NCBI GenBank assembly: GCA_004124475.1
Contig: SCKK01000041.1
Coordinates: 1 to 32,766 of the forward strand
Source: Fidelibacterota bacterium
GTDB taxonomy: Bacteria; Fidelibacterota; Marinisomatia; Marinisomatales; SCKK01
Reading direction: 5' to 3'
DNA length: 32,766 nt
The notes beneath the pieces were generated by a model, which ran no database searches, was not told the origin of the DNA, and saw only the letters and a list, made by a program, of their open reading frames with translations. Of this stretch, positions 1 to 7,635 are shown piece after piece (positions within the stretch are counted from its first letter, which is position 1; each line of letters starts with the position of its first letter). The translations under genes were made by a program, and so were the position numbers.

Positions 1-29
1 TCTTGGGTGAGCTGCTTGTATTGTTGCAT
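1..29 (-). CDS. Start of a minus-strand gene (possible thymidylate synthase), truncated by window edge
   Basis: An ATG at 29-27 is preceded on the minus strand by a strong GAGGAG ribosome binding site five bases upstream, so a gene probably starts here and runs off the left edge. Only nine residues are visible, MQQYKQLTQ. This fits the M-x-Q-Y-x-x-L-x-Q start of ThyA proteins, and a divergent dihydrofolate reductase-like gene lies next to it, so thymidylate synthase is a reasonable guess. Nine residues cannot prove it. Confidence 0.35.
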
Positions 30-130
30 TTGTGCTCCTCGTTTTTGTTTGGAAAAGAGGAAGCAAGAATACGGCAGCTTGACCCCTTCTTAAAACAATT
101 GAGATGCACTTAATAGTTGAATTCAAGAGG

Positions 131-136
131 TATAAT
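131..136 (+). promoter_or_regulatory. Candidate -10 box for the DHFR-like gene
   Basis: A perfect TATAAT lies 78 bases before the ATG at 215. No good -35 box is present at 16-18 bases. Transcription from here would start downstream of the earlier in-frame ATG at 104, which supports the ATG at 215 as the true start. Confidence 0.35.
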
Positions 137-214
137 ATCCCAACCTGCCAGGTTTTAAAAGAAATTTTAGTTCCTATTTGGTTGTTACTTCTCTCTTTTC
201 TAATTTTTTGGTAT

Positions 215-664
215 ATGGATATTATCTTAATTGCGGCAGTAACGGCCAATGGTATGATTGCCCATCATTCTGACGAGGTGATTGAATGGTCTTTGGACTT
301 GGCTCTTTTCAGACAGCAGACCATGGGTCATACAGTGATAATGGGATCCAACACAGAACGAACCCTTGCCACCGACCTCGATGGTAGAAATGTAATTGTG
401 ATGCATAGAGATATGGACCCGAGAGAGGTACTTAAAAACATCAAAGATGAAAAGTGTTATATTATTGGAGGTTCACGGACATACACCCGGTTTGCCCCTT
501 ATTTAACACATCTCTACCTGACTTTTCATCCCCTCATTTTATCGAGCCAATCTCTTCATCTATTTACTGCTTTAGGAAATGACATCGATTTAGAATTCAT
601 AGGAAAAATTGAAGTAGATGGAGAAAAAGGTGTTTATCAGTTTCAGTATAGGGTAAAACAGTGA
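215..664 (+). CDS. Dihydrofolate reductase-like protein
   Basis: The 149-residue product has the DHFR fold pattern: an N-terminal strand IILIAAVTANGMIA, then a Trp-25/Asp-28 pair matching the active-site W and D of bacterial DHFR, then TMGHTVIMG, and the NADPH-binding IIGGSRTY near residue 105. It should reduce dihydrofolate to tetrahydrofolate in the cytosol. Length is close to the usual 160. An in-frame ATG at 104 would add 37 hydrophobic residues, but the DHFR alignment starts at 215 and a TATAAT lies between the two, so 215 was chosen. The visible loop is one residue shorter than in E. coli FolA, so a divergent DHFR or a RibD-C-like reductase cannot be excluded. The hydrolase gene follows with no gap. 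Confidence 0.75.
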   Translation: MDIILIAAVTANGMIAHHSDEVIEWSLDLALFRQQTMGHTVIMGSNTERTLATDLDGRNVIVMHRDMDPREVLKNIKDEKCYIIGGSRTYTRFAPYLTHLYLTFHPLILSSQSLHLFTALGNDIDLEFIGKIEVDGEKGVYQFQYRVKQ

Positions 665-1384
665 TTGTTGTCACAACTTTATAATGTTGTTCGCAGTATA
701 TTTTATGTTAAATATTCCTACCGATCTGAATCCCACAAAGTGATCATTTTTCCATCTAAAACAGAGCCTTGTGCCGGCGCTATCGTAATACTCCACGGTT
801 GGGGAGCCAACTGTCGGGACTTGGTACCTCTTGCGGATTCGTTTAACACAAATGGTTTTCGCTTTCTTTTTCCCGAGGGTCCATTTGATGTTCCCAGCAC
901 ATCAGGAGAGGGGAAAGGGTGGTTTGCATTTCCCCCCACGGAATCATTTGAAACAGAAAGGCAGAAGAGCCGCAGCGAAATATTTCAGATATTGGATGAT
1001 CTTAAGAGAGAGGGTATACCTACGGACAGAATATTTCTGATCGGTTTTTCACAGGGCGCAAGTATGTGCCTCGATGTTGCATTAAATTATAAGCATAGGG
1101 TTGCAGGAGTAGCAATTTTAAGTGGATTTTTAATGGATCAGGAAATATTACCTAAAAGAAACGATCTTCCTATAAGTCTACCAATATTCTGGGGTCACGG
1201 TCTTTACGATCCCCTTATTCCCGTCAAACTGGGAAAGCAGTCTCGGCATGCTTTGGTGGATGTTGGGTTTCATGTGGAGTGGCACGAGTATCCCATGGCG
1301 CACCAGATTGTTCCCGAGGAGTTGGAAGATGTACGCCAGTTTTTGGATGGATTATTCCCCGATTCGGACAAAGTTGTGCCATAG
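665..1384 (+). CDS. Alpha/beta hydrolase, phospholipase/carboxylesterase family
   Basis: About 239 residues with the features of the small carboxylesterase (YpfH/EstB-like) family: an oxyanion strand VILHGWGAN near residue 42, the nucleophile elbow GFSQGAS near residue 127, a catalytic Asp in HGLYDPLIP and a catalytic His in PMAHQI. It probably hydrolyses carboxylic esters or lysolipids in the cytosol; the substrate is unknown. The start is TTG at 665, directly after the TGA of the DHFR-like gene (a second TTG follows at 668), so the two genes are likely translationally coupled in one operon. No signal peptide is visible. Confidence 0.85.
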   Translation: MLSQLYNVVRSIFYVKYSYRSESHKVIIFPSKTEPCAGAIVILHGWGANCRDLVPLADSFNTNGFRFLFPEGPFDVPSTSGEGKGWFAFPPTESFETERQKSRSEIFQILDDLKREGIPTDRIFLIGFSQGASMCLDVALNYKHRVAGVAILSGFLMDQEILPKRNDLPISLPIFWGHGLYDPLIPVKLGKQSRHALVDVGFHVEWHEYPMAHQIVPEELEDVRQFLDGLFPDSDKVVP

Positions 1385-1504
1385 ACATCCCTGCGGGAAA
1401 AGCTGAGAGTAGAAAGACGAAATCCTGAATGTTCGGGAGAAAGTTGTCTTGAAGATTCGGAATTACCTGCCTGCCCTCATTCTCCAATCCGCCTTTATTC
1501 TTCG

Positions 1505-1553
1505 CCTGCCAGCTACCCATTGAGTGGGGCAGGCTGGGGAGTAGGCTGGCAGG
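1505..1553. repeat. Palindromic intergenic repeat with CCTGCCAGC/GCTGGCAGG arms
   Basis: A nine-base perfect stem (1505-1513 with 1545-1553) encloses a second small stem, CCCA (1516-1519) with TGGG (1525-1528). It sits between two convergent genes (ends at 1384 and 1640). CCTGCC-type arms recur at 17461-17483, which suggests a dispersed family. There is no T-run, so it is not a classical terminator. Confidence 0.5.
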
Positions 1554-1639
1554 ACAAGCACGAATCACGTTTTATGCATAAGGGATTAAGGATTGAGTTG
1601 CAAGTTAACTTAGTTGGTATTAAAAGCGCTTTTTAAGGA

Positions 1640-2890
1640 CTATTTGCCTTGGCTCCTCTTTGCCTTTATATAAGTCGACTTAGCCATAGCACGGGTGGTT
1701 TTGTCCTCTATGCTGTTTATGGCGTCCATATTTCCATCGGCCAGAGCCTGTTTGATGAGGGCTTCGACGTCTATCTCTCTTCTGTTTGGGGGAGAAGTAA
1801 CCACTACTTGACCCTCTTTTCCCTTCTGTGGCTGCTCTTGCGAAAGAGGGGTTGGCAATTCACCCAGGGGAGGAGTCTCCGCAGGAATCTCAGGTTGAAC
1901 ACCTGACCTTTTGGCTTTAAAATAAGCTGATTTTGCTTTAGCTCTGAAAACCCGATCCTCAATCGTGCCAAGAATCTCATCATCTCCATCTAAAGCTTTT
2001 ACCACATACTGATTAATAAGGATTTCTTCACTAACTTCAGCCACAGCTTGTGGGACTGAAATGGTAGCCTTCGGAGGAGCTTCACCGCTTAAATATTTTT
2101 CAACAGTTATCACAGCTTCTGGAGTGGTTTTTGGTGTGATCCGCGCCCGTTTTGCCTTAACGAATGCTGATTTGGCTTTCGCCCGGGTCAGTTTGTCGGT
2201 AATATTGTTTAGCACATCTTTTCCATCAGAGAGTGCCTTAGCAACAAGAGCATTAATAAAATCGTCATCCATGACAAATTGGGCTTCTTCGGAAACTAAT
2301 TCTTCTCCTGCGGTTGGTTTTAAAGATACTTCGGGCAGCCTCACTTCTAAATTTTGGAGTACTTCTTTCCCACGCCATGAAAACATTGTAGCCGTGATGA
2401 ATCCGAGAAGATGATTGTTGATAGAGGTATACCGGATTTCCACACAGTTGGTGTATGGAGTAAGTGTAAACGTTACAATTTCCCGGTTAAAAGGGAAAAA
2501 CCGCATTTCTAAGGTCAATTTTTTGCTGGGTTCAATGGAGATAAATCTACATCGTGTCATGGGAAACAGAATAAATGGCCTTATTTTAAACCAACTGCCC
2601 ACCTCCATTGTATAATGATCCAGGGAATGCCGATGGACATATCGGGAACGATTATTTGTCACTTGAATTTTGTGGACCCATGGAAACCATAAGTGGTAAT
2701 TAGAAAGTTTTATAAGAGTTTGCCAGATTATATCTGCAGGTACCTTGACATCCAATTGTGTGGTGACTGAAGTTTCTTTCGGAGAAGTGTAGATGGCGTA
2801 ATCCAGATCAAGGTTCTGATCTTCAGAGGTCTTACGTATAAAGTAGAGAATGAGAAGTAAAAAAAGCGCTGTTGCAACACCGATAATCAT
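1640..2890 (-). CDS. Membrane-anchored SRPBCC-domain protein with three C-terminal repeats
   Basis: 416 residues. Residues 1-20 form one hydrophobic segment (signal anchor). Residues 40-190 look like an SRPBCC/polyketide-cyclase helix-grip domain, with the typical strand VPADIIWQTLIKLSNYHLWF followed by further strands. The C-terminal half carries three copies of a repeat of about 38 residues (212-249, 293-329, 376-413) with consensus A-L-[IV]-x-K-A-L-x-D-G, then I-E-D-K, then R-A-K-A-K-S-A-Y-x-K-A-K-R. Pro/Glu-rich linkers separate the copies. SRPBCC domains usually bind a hydrophobic ligand; the basic repeat is not one I recognise and its role is unknown. The gene stands alone, with no operon partner. 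Confidence 0.6.
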   Translation of the reverse strand: MIIGVATALFLLLILYFIRKTSEDQNLDLDYAIYTSPKETSVTTQLDVKVPADIIWQTLIKLSNYHLWFPWVHKIQVTNNRSRYVHRHSLDHYTMEVGSWFKIRPFILFPMTRCRFISIEPSKKLTLEMRFFPFNREIVTFTLTPYTNCVEIRYTSINNHLLGFITATMFSWRGKEVLQNLEVRLPEVSLKPTAGEELVSEEAQFVMDDDFINALVAKALSDGKDVLNNITDKLTRAKAKSAFVKAKRARITPKTTPEAVITVEKYLSGEAPPKATISVPQAVAEVSEEILINQYVVKALDGDDEILGTIEDRVFRAKAKSAYFKAKRSGVQPEIPAETPPLGELPTPLSQEQPQKGKEGQVVVTSPPNRREIDVEALIKQALADGNMDAINSIEDKTTRAMAKSTYIKAKRSQGK

Positions 2891-3146
2891 AATATTGTTT
2901 CCATCTTCATTATTGTGAAATACAGTATTAAAACAGACGCAAATCTAAATAGGAATCGATATTTTATTTAACATTTTATTGTGAACAGAAGTCCTTTTCA
3001 ACATGAATAATTCCTCAGCAAATTAATGAAAGGTGTAAGTCTAAATAATAATACGATATGAGAAAAAACTTGCTGATTATTTATTCTGGATAAGCAATCT
3101 AACACTTGCGTTTTATGCGATTAGCATGTATCATATTACAGATTCT

Positions 3147-3704
3147 ATGAAACATATTCACACTATATTTCTTATTGTCATTCTCGCTTCTTCAGGAGCA
3201 TCTAAACAGGGGGTAATTATGAATAAGTTTACACTGACAAGCACAGCATTCAACGAAGGAGAAGTAATACCTTCTCAATACACATGTGAAGGGAGTGATG
3301 TGTCTCCATTATTAAAATGGACGGGAGTTCCTGAGGGGACAAAAGGTTATGCTCTCACCTGTCTCGATCCTGATGCTCCGCCGGGAACCTGGGTTCACTG
3401 GGTCATTTACGATCTGCCCAGCGATCTGACTGAACTTGCAGAGAACGTTCCAAAGATGGATACCTTAGATAGTGGCGCCAAACAGGGTCTATGCTGGGGT
3501 GTGGACAGGTTCACCAGAGTGGGTTACTATGGACCCTGCCCGCCTCCCGGGCACGGCTATCACCGCTATTATTTTACGCTGTATGCCCTAGATGTGGAAT
3601 CGGTTGGCTTATCACCAAAAGCTACACAGAAGGATCTTGAAGCTGCCATGGAAGGGCATATTCTTGGGGAAGCAACGGTGATGGGCAGGTATAAAAGAGA
3701 ATAA
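3147..3704 (+). CDS. YbhB/YbcL-family PEBP (Raf kinase inhibitor-like) protein
   Basis: A phosphatidylethanolamine-binding-protein fold with the bacterial YbhB signatures: an N-terminal strand with FNEGEVIPSQYTCEGSDVSP, the ligand-pocket block CLDPDAPPGTWVHWVIYDLP, and YYGPCPPPGHGYHRY. Biochemical roles of bacterial members are poorly defined. The start is ambiguous. ATG at 3147 gives a convincing signal peptide (KHIHTIFLIVILASSGA), implying a periplasmic protein. An internal ATG at 3219 has a much better Shine-Dalgarno (AGGGGG, five bases away) and gives a leaderless cytosolic form. An ATG at 3126 is also in frame. The gene is a single unit, divergent from the SRPBCC gene. Confidence 0.9.
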   Translation: MKHIHTIFLIVILASSGASKQGVIMNKFTLTSTAFNEGEVIPSQYTCEGSDVSPLLKWTGVPEGTKGYALTCLDPDAPPGTWVHWVIYDLPSDLTELAENVPKMDTLDSGAKQGLCWGVDRFTRVGYYGPCPPPGHGYHRYYFTLYALDVESVGLSPKATQKDLEAAMEGHILGEATVMGRYKRE

Positions 3705-3710
3705 GCCTTG

Positions 3711-3735
3711 TAGGGGCAAGATGTCATCTTGTTCT
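3711..3735. repeat. Short hairpin between convergent genes
   Basis: CAAGAT (3717-3722) and ATCTTG (3726-3731) form a six-base stem with a three-base loop in the 61-base gap between the PEBP and transglutaminase genes. A GTAGGGG lead-in resembles common intergenic repeats. There is no real T-run, so termination is only a possibility. Confidence 0.35.
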
Positions 3736-3765
3736 ACGATACGAGTTGTGTTGTATTAACCAATC

Positions 3766-4722
3766 TTAATCAACAGAAACGAAAGAAAAACTTTTTGTAT
3801 AAATGTTCGACCGTTCCCCATCAATCTCCAACACCGGATAAATAAAGAAATTAACAGGACCGTTTGACGATTTGGGTACGAGTTCGATGTCTCTCCCCAA
3901 GGTGAAAAGAACCCGGTTTGGGTCGAGGTTACCAAAGAAGTAATCTTTCATCTCCGGACGCTTATCTGCTTCGGAGATGTCCACAGGTATCCATCCTTTT
4001 GCCGGATCGTAAAATTCTGCCCAACAATGATATCCACCAATAGTCCCTGATTCCTCTTTAGGGATGGGAAAGCCGATTAAAAATCGAGCTGGGATGTTGA
4101 CTGTCCGAGCCACAGCATTAAATAAGGAATGAAAATCCGTACAGTTTCCTTTTCCGATATCACAAGCATAAATGGCATCGCCTCTGCCCCACCCCTCGCC
4201 GGACTTGTCATAGTCCATTCTTTCCAGAATATGTTTGTAAAGGGCTTGCCCGTTTTTCACCACAGAGTTGGTTTCCCTGATAATAGTTTTAGCAATATCC
4301 TCAAAACGAGTATCCCGAGGAACATATGAGAATGGGGAAAGATATTTCTTCATTTCTTCTGCAGTTAAATTAACAGGAGAGGCAGATTGTTCTTTGCGAA
4401 TTATATTGAATGAAACTGTTAGATGAAGACCAGAGGGGAGAGGAGATTCCGCAGAAACATGTGCCATCAGGTTTCCATACGTAGATTCCGTGTGTTGTGT
4501 GACAGACAAAGTGCTTTCAACGGTTAAATTAGAAATGGTTTGATAGTCATTACTCTGGGGTAATGGTACCCACAATTTTATGTCCTTCCCTATCTCAATA
4601 ATAGGCGGAAGTTGGATGTCATAACTGAAGGAAAACTGCCGCTCTTTTTGAATAATGATATTATTGCAGGCAAACAATTGAATTGCCAACAATATCCCTG
4701 ATACTTTAACGCTTTTCCTCAT
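3766..4722 (-). CDS. Transglutaminase-like domain lipoprotein
   Basis: 318 residues from the ATG at 4722, which has an AAGGA ribosome binding site eight bases upstream; a longer reading to 4779 lacks one. Residues 1-19 form a lipoprotein signal ending in LFAC, so the mature protein is probably lipid-anchored in the envelope. An N-terminal beta-rich domain precedes a transglutaminase core with the full Cys-His-Asp triad: C194 in GNCTDFHSLF, H232 in GGYHCWAEF, D248 in WIPVDISEAD. Bacterial members of this superfamily are usually proteases or amidases rather than cross-linkers; the substrate is unknown. It is divergent from the secreted protein at 4910. Confidence 0.85.
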   Translation of the reverse strand: MRKSVKVSGILLAIQLFACNNIIIQKERQFSFSYDIQLPPIIEIGKDIKLWVPLPQSNDYQTISNLTVESTLSVTQHTESTYGNLMAHVSAESPLPSGLHLTVSFNIIRKEQSASPVNLTAEEMKKYLSPFSYVPRDTRFEDIAKTIIRETNSVVKNGQALYKHILERMDYDKSGEGWGRGDAIYACDIGKGNCTDFHSLFNAVARTVNIPARFLIGFPIPKEESGTIGGYHCWAEFYDPAKGWIPVDISEADKRPEMKDYFFGNLDPNRVLFTLGRDIELVPKSSNGPVNFFIYPVLEIDGERSNIYTKSFSFVSVD

Positions 4723-4835
4723 AAACAATTTCCTTATCTTAGAATACTCTATAGAAAAATGGATTGAAATATATGGCAAACGTATTTTGTGTCATAGAGT
4801 TTCCACATTCACAGTCTAAAGTTTTAAGGCAAGAC

Positions 4836-4862
4836 TTGACAATCCGGATATTTATGTAGTAT
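4836..4862 (+). promoter_or_regulatory. Candidate promoter for the 4910 gene
   Basis: A perfect -35 TTGACA at 4836-4841 is followed by TAGTAT at 4857-4862 (15-base spacer), or by GTATTT with a 17-base spacer. It lies about 50 bases before the ATG at 4910. Confidence 0.4.
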
Positions 4863-4909
4863 TTTTCTGATAGACAGGGATTAATAATATTATGCGTGGA
4901 GGAATTAAT

Positions 4910-5419
4910 ATGAGTATAATAAACAGTATTATCCTTACGGTTGCCTCTGGGTTGGTTGTTTCAGGATTTGCTATCACACAAGAACACCCAAAATCAGAGC
5001 ATCCACAGGAACAACCACAAGCACAAGAACACCCTAAGGAACATCCCATTAGCTTAAGTACCCAAGTCGTCACGAAAGACAATTTAGCGATGGCAATTCG
5101 TAACCACATTGCAGTTGAGACCGCTAAAAATGGTGGATTTTATCTTGCCATAGATGATAGATCCGGTGACACGTTGAAGTTAAATCTGAAAAAAGTCCAC
5201 GATAACAAGCTTGCTACCCTTGGAGACCAAACCTATTTTGCCTGCGCAGATTTTGTAACTCCCGACAGTATAGTCTATGATCTTGATTTCTTTATGGTTG
5301 GTGCTTCTGTAGATGATCTCAAACCGACGGAAGTCACAGTGCACAAGGAAGAAGGTATTGAACGGTATACATGGCTGGAAGTAGAGGGTGTCTGGCAAAA
5401 AGTGGAGGTGGATGAATAG
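4910..5419 (+). CDS. Secreted protein of unknown function with Glu-His-Pro-rich linker
   Basis: 169 residues from the ATG at 4910, chosen because GTGGAGGA lies six bases upstream; an earlier ATG at 4892 has no such site. Residues 1-23 are a typical signal peptide (SIINSIILTVASGLVVSGFA). Next comes a low-complexity stretch with three EHP units among Gln, Lys and Glu, which could chelate metal through its histidines. A mixed alpha/beta domain of about 120 residues follows and ends in TWLEVEGVWQKVEVDE. I do not recognise the family. It is a monocistronic unit with its own candidate promoter. Confidence 0.75.
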   Translation: MSIINSIILTVASGLVVSGFAITQEHPKSEHPQEQPQAQEHPKEHPISLSTQVVTKDNLAMAIRNHIAVETAKNGGFYLAIDDRSGDTLKLNLKKVHDNKLATLGDQTYFACADFVTPDSIVYDLDFFMVGASVDDLKPTEVTVHKEEGIERYTWLEVEGVWQKVEVDE

Positions 5420-5611
5420 GAATCGCCTAAAACAAACAGGGCTTCATTGCTGGATTATTTATGCAAATTGTTGCAGCCCCAACTACAGCTTAGGAAAAAT
5501 GAAATAGATGTTTATTTCCTGCGGTTAGATGTGAGAGGAATCCGAAATGGGAAACCAGACAGGTTGGTTTATCATATGATTGATTACCGATATTTGGGAA
5601 AAGGGGAATAA
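5420..5611 (+). pseudogene. C-terminal remnant of a saccharopine-dehydrogenase-like protein
   Basis: A frame without a credible start codon is open from just after the TAG at 5417-5419 to the TAA at 5609-5611. Its translation, with stretches LLDYLCKLLQPQLQLRKNE, IDVYFLRLDVRGIRNGKP and LVYHMIDYRYLG, resembles the C-terminal domain of bacterial saccharopine dehydrogenase/reductase proteins (pattern LLEPKL-x-x-GE-x-D-x-x-x-LRVEV-x-G, then Y-x-x-IDRYD). The N-terminal NAD-binding domain is absent upstream and the last residues are missing. It is therefore a decayed leftover in the 337-base gap between the secreted protein and the methyltransferase pair. Family assignment is from memory. Confidence 0.5.
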
Positions 5612-5756
5612 AAGTGATACGGAGGTGAATAATCTATTTCAGGTTTTAAGGTTAAACAGATTTAAATAATATTTATCAAACGTTGCTAGCAGGCTTTCCT
5701 TTCCGGAGTTTGTTTTTGCCGACGAAGCGCTTTAGTTTGTTTCCTACTCACTGCAT

Positions 5757-6686
5757 ATGACTTACAATATTATCAAAGAAAAGCTTTCAACCGGCAAACC
5801 TGTTATGCTGGACGGTGGTATTGGAACTGAAGTACTACGCCGCGGCGTCCGCTGGCGTCAGCACGGCATCAAAGATGCACCGGGTGTAATTCGTGATATT
5901 CATTTAGACTATCTAAAAGCTGGGGTTGATGTTCTTACCACCCACACATTTAATTTGACCAAGCGTAACTTTATCAACTTCTTCCGGGATACAGATCATA
6001 TGGCCTTAATTGGTGCCGCCGGTCTTAACACGAAAGCAATGGAATTGTGCCACGCTGCAGTGTATTTAGCTAAAGAAGCATTAGCAGAGTCAGGCAAGGC
6101 AGAGAAGGTACCACTGGCTGGTTCCATTGCACCTGTTATGCATTTATTCCGTCCTGATCTTTCACCATCTGAAGACGATTGTCTAACTCATCATAGAGAG
6201 TGTGTAGAGATTCTCTCAGATTGTGGTGTTGACCTTATCTTTTTTGAAGGCATGAATAACACCAGGGAGGCAAAGGCGGCCCTGCAGGCGGCCGCAGGGT
6301 TCGATCTGCCTGTGTGGATGAGTTTTGTTCCTGGTATAGATGGTAATCTGTTAAGTGGTGAATCGCTCCTAGATGCGGCGGATCTTGCCCGCAGCCAGGG
6401 TGCTGAAGCAGTTCTCGTTTCCGCTGCGAGTTTACCCATGATAATGAAAAGTCTACCCAATATTATTAATGGATCACCGTGCGGCGCCAAGGCTATCATT
6501 GGCAGATACAGCCCACCAAGCTGGAAGCCTGACTTTTATCCCAATTTCGTAGACACCGATGAAGTATCACCGGAAAAATATGCTCAGGAAGTAAATATCT
6601 GGTTGGATCAGGGTGTTCAGATCGTGGGTGGTTCCAGTGGAACAACACCTGAACATATCCGCGCTATGCGGGGAATGATAGGTTAA
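5757..6686 (+). CDS. Homocysteine S-methyltransferase paralogue lacking the zinc cysteines
   Basis: 309 residues of the homocysteine S-methyltransferase (Pfam S-methyl_trans) TIM barrel, with the opening motif MLDGGIGTEVLRRG at 17-30. The neighbouring paralogue carries the three canonical zinc ligands (as human BHMT C217, C299, C300). Here they read A224, S293 and S294: VSAAS replaces LNCAP and GGSSGTTP replaces GGCCGTTP. Without zinc the usual thiolate activation of homocysteine should not work, so it may be a partner or regulator of the next gene product, or an enzyme on a different substrate. The frame is intact and the length normal, which argues against simple decay. It is the first gene of a two-gene operon; the next start is four bases after its stop. 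Confidence 0.85.
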   Translation: MTYNIIKEKLSTGKPVMLDGGIGTEVLRRGVRWRQHGIKDAPGVIRDIHLDYLKAGVDVLTTHTFNLTKRNFINFFRDTDHMALIGAAGLNTKAMELCHAAVYLAKEALAESGKAEKVPLAGSIAPVMHLFRPDLSPSEDDCLTHHRECVEILSDCGVDLIFFEGMNNTREAKAALQAAAGFDLPVWMSFVPGIDGNLLSGESLLDAADLARSQGAEAVLVSAASLPMIMKSLPNIINGSPCGAKAIIGRYSPPSWKPDFYPNFVDTDEVSPEKYAQEVNIWLDQGVQIVGGSSGTTPEHIRAMRGMIG

Positions 6687-6690
6687 AGCC

Positions 6691-7599
6691 ATGAGCTATA
6701 AAGAATTAAAAAACAGAATAGATGCCCAGCAGGTAACGTTTCTTGATGGTGGCATTGGCACAGAGATACTACGTCGGGGCTACACTTGGGCCAGTCACCA
6801 GTTAAAAAGTGAACCGGAATTGAATCTGGAGATTCACCAGGATTACATAAATGCAGGTGCAGACGTGATCACCACGAACACCTTTCAACTCAGCAAACGC
6901 AGCTTTCGAAATCATTTCGCTAATGATGAACACCTGGCAGCTATTGGTGCCCGGGGGCTAATGGATCGGGCTGGTGAATTAATTCATGAATCGGTTGCCC
7001 TGGCGGATAAAGCGCGCCGCTCACTTGATCATAATGACACTCTGATTGCCGCTTCTATTACCACCCTGGAGTGGTGTTTTAGGCCGGACCGCAGCCCGGA
7101 TGTTGAAGAAATATATGACGAATATTTGGAAGAGTTGACAGACTATGCCGATGCCGGCGCCGATATTTTCCTGTTTGAGACATTCAATTCAACCCCGGAA
7201 GCAGAGGTGGCAATCAAGGCTGCAAAAAAAATCGGCAAACCAGCATGGGTAGCCTTTGTGCCCTATCAGGACGGCTGCCTTCTGGGAGGCCAGTCCATGG
7301 CGGAGGTGGCAGATGCCATGGCCCGCAACGAACCGGATGTACTTTTGTTAAACTGTGCTCCGCCTGATCATATCACTGCAGGTCTGGAGCAGCTGGCACC
7401 GTTGTGGGACAAACCTTTAGGCGTTTATGCCCACGTGGGAAAATTCAATCCCCCCGAATGGCAGTTTACCGATGAATATAATGCGGATCGGCATCTGCAG
7501 GAATGCAAGCACTGGCATGATCTTGGTGCGACAGTTATTGGGGGCTGTTGTGGAACAACGCCGGACTATATTAAAAAACTGACTCAGTTTTTTCGCTGA
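6691..7599 (+). CDS. Homocysteine S-methyltransferase family protein (zinc ligands intact)
   Basis: 302 residues, a paralogue of the preceding gene with the same opening motif (FLDGGIGTEILRRG). Zinc-binding cysteines are present: C222 in LLNCAPPDH, and C286 and C287 in GGCCGTTPDYI. The family moves a methyl group from a donor (betaine, S-methylmethionine, a folate or a corrinoid) to homocysteine to make methionine. The donor cannot be read from sequence alone; the single-domain length fits BHMT/MmuM-like enzymes rather than full-length MetH. The adjacent convergent operon of amine-oxidising and aminomethyl-transferring enzymes suggests a methyl group derived from a methylated amine or amino acid. 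Confidence 0.9.
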   Translation: MSYKELKNRIDAQQVTFLDGGIGTEILRRGYTWASHQLKSEPELNLEIHQDYINAGADVITTNTFQLSKRSFRNHFANDEHLAAIGARGLMDRAGELIHESVALADKARRSLDHNDTLIAASITTLEWCFRPDRSPDVEEIYDEYLEELTDYADAGADIFLFETFNSTPEAEVAIKAAKKIGKPAWVAFVPYQDGCLLGGQSMAEVADAMARNEPDVLLLNCAPPDHITAGLEQLAPLWDKPLGVYAHVGKFNPPEWQFTDEYNADRHLQECKHWHDLGATVIGGCCGTTPDYIKKLTQFFR

Positions 7600-7600
7600 G
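7583..7600. terminator. Weak bidirectional terminator
   Basis: CTCAG (7583-7587) pairs with CTGAG (7596-7600) across a T-rich loop at the end of the methyltransferase gene. Downstream on the plus strand is ATTTTTCTTTTT; on the minus strand TTTTTT follows four bases after the stem. It suits two convergent genes ending at 7599 and 7636. The stem is short. Confidence 0.35.
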
Positions 7601-7635
7601 CTGGATTTTTCTTTTTCTCGTTTTCTGATATCCCC

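Noticed and set aside
104-214. In-frame N-terminal extension of the DHFR-like protein containing a membrane-like helix
   Set aside because: No ribosome binding site, a TATAAT lies inside it, and the DHFR alignment starts at the ATG at 215.
4981-5050. Coding repeat of EHP units as a CRISPR-like or tandem DNA repeat
   Set aside because: The units are irregular in length and spacing and lie within a secreted coding sequence; they are a low-complexity linker.
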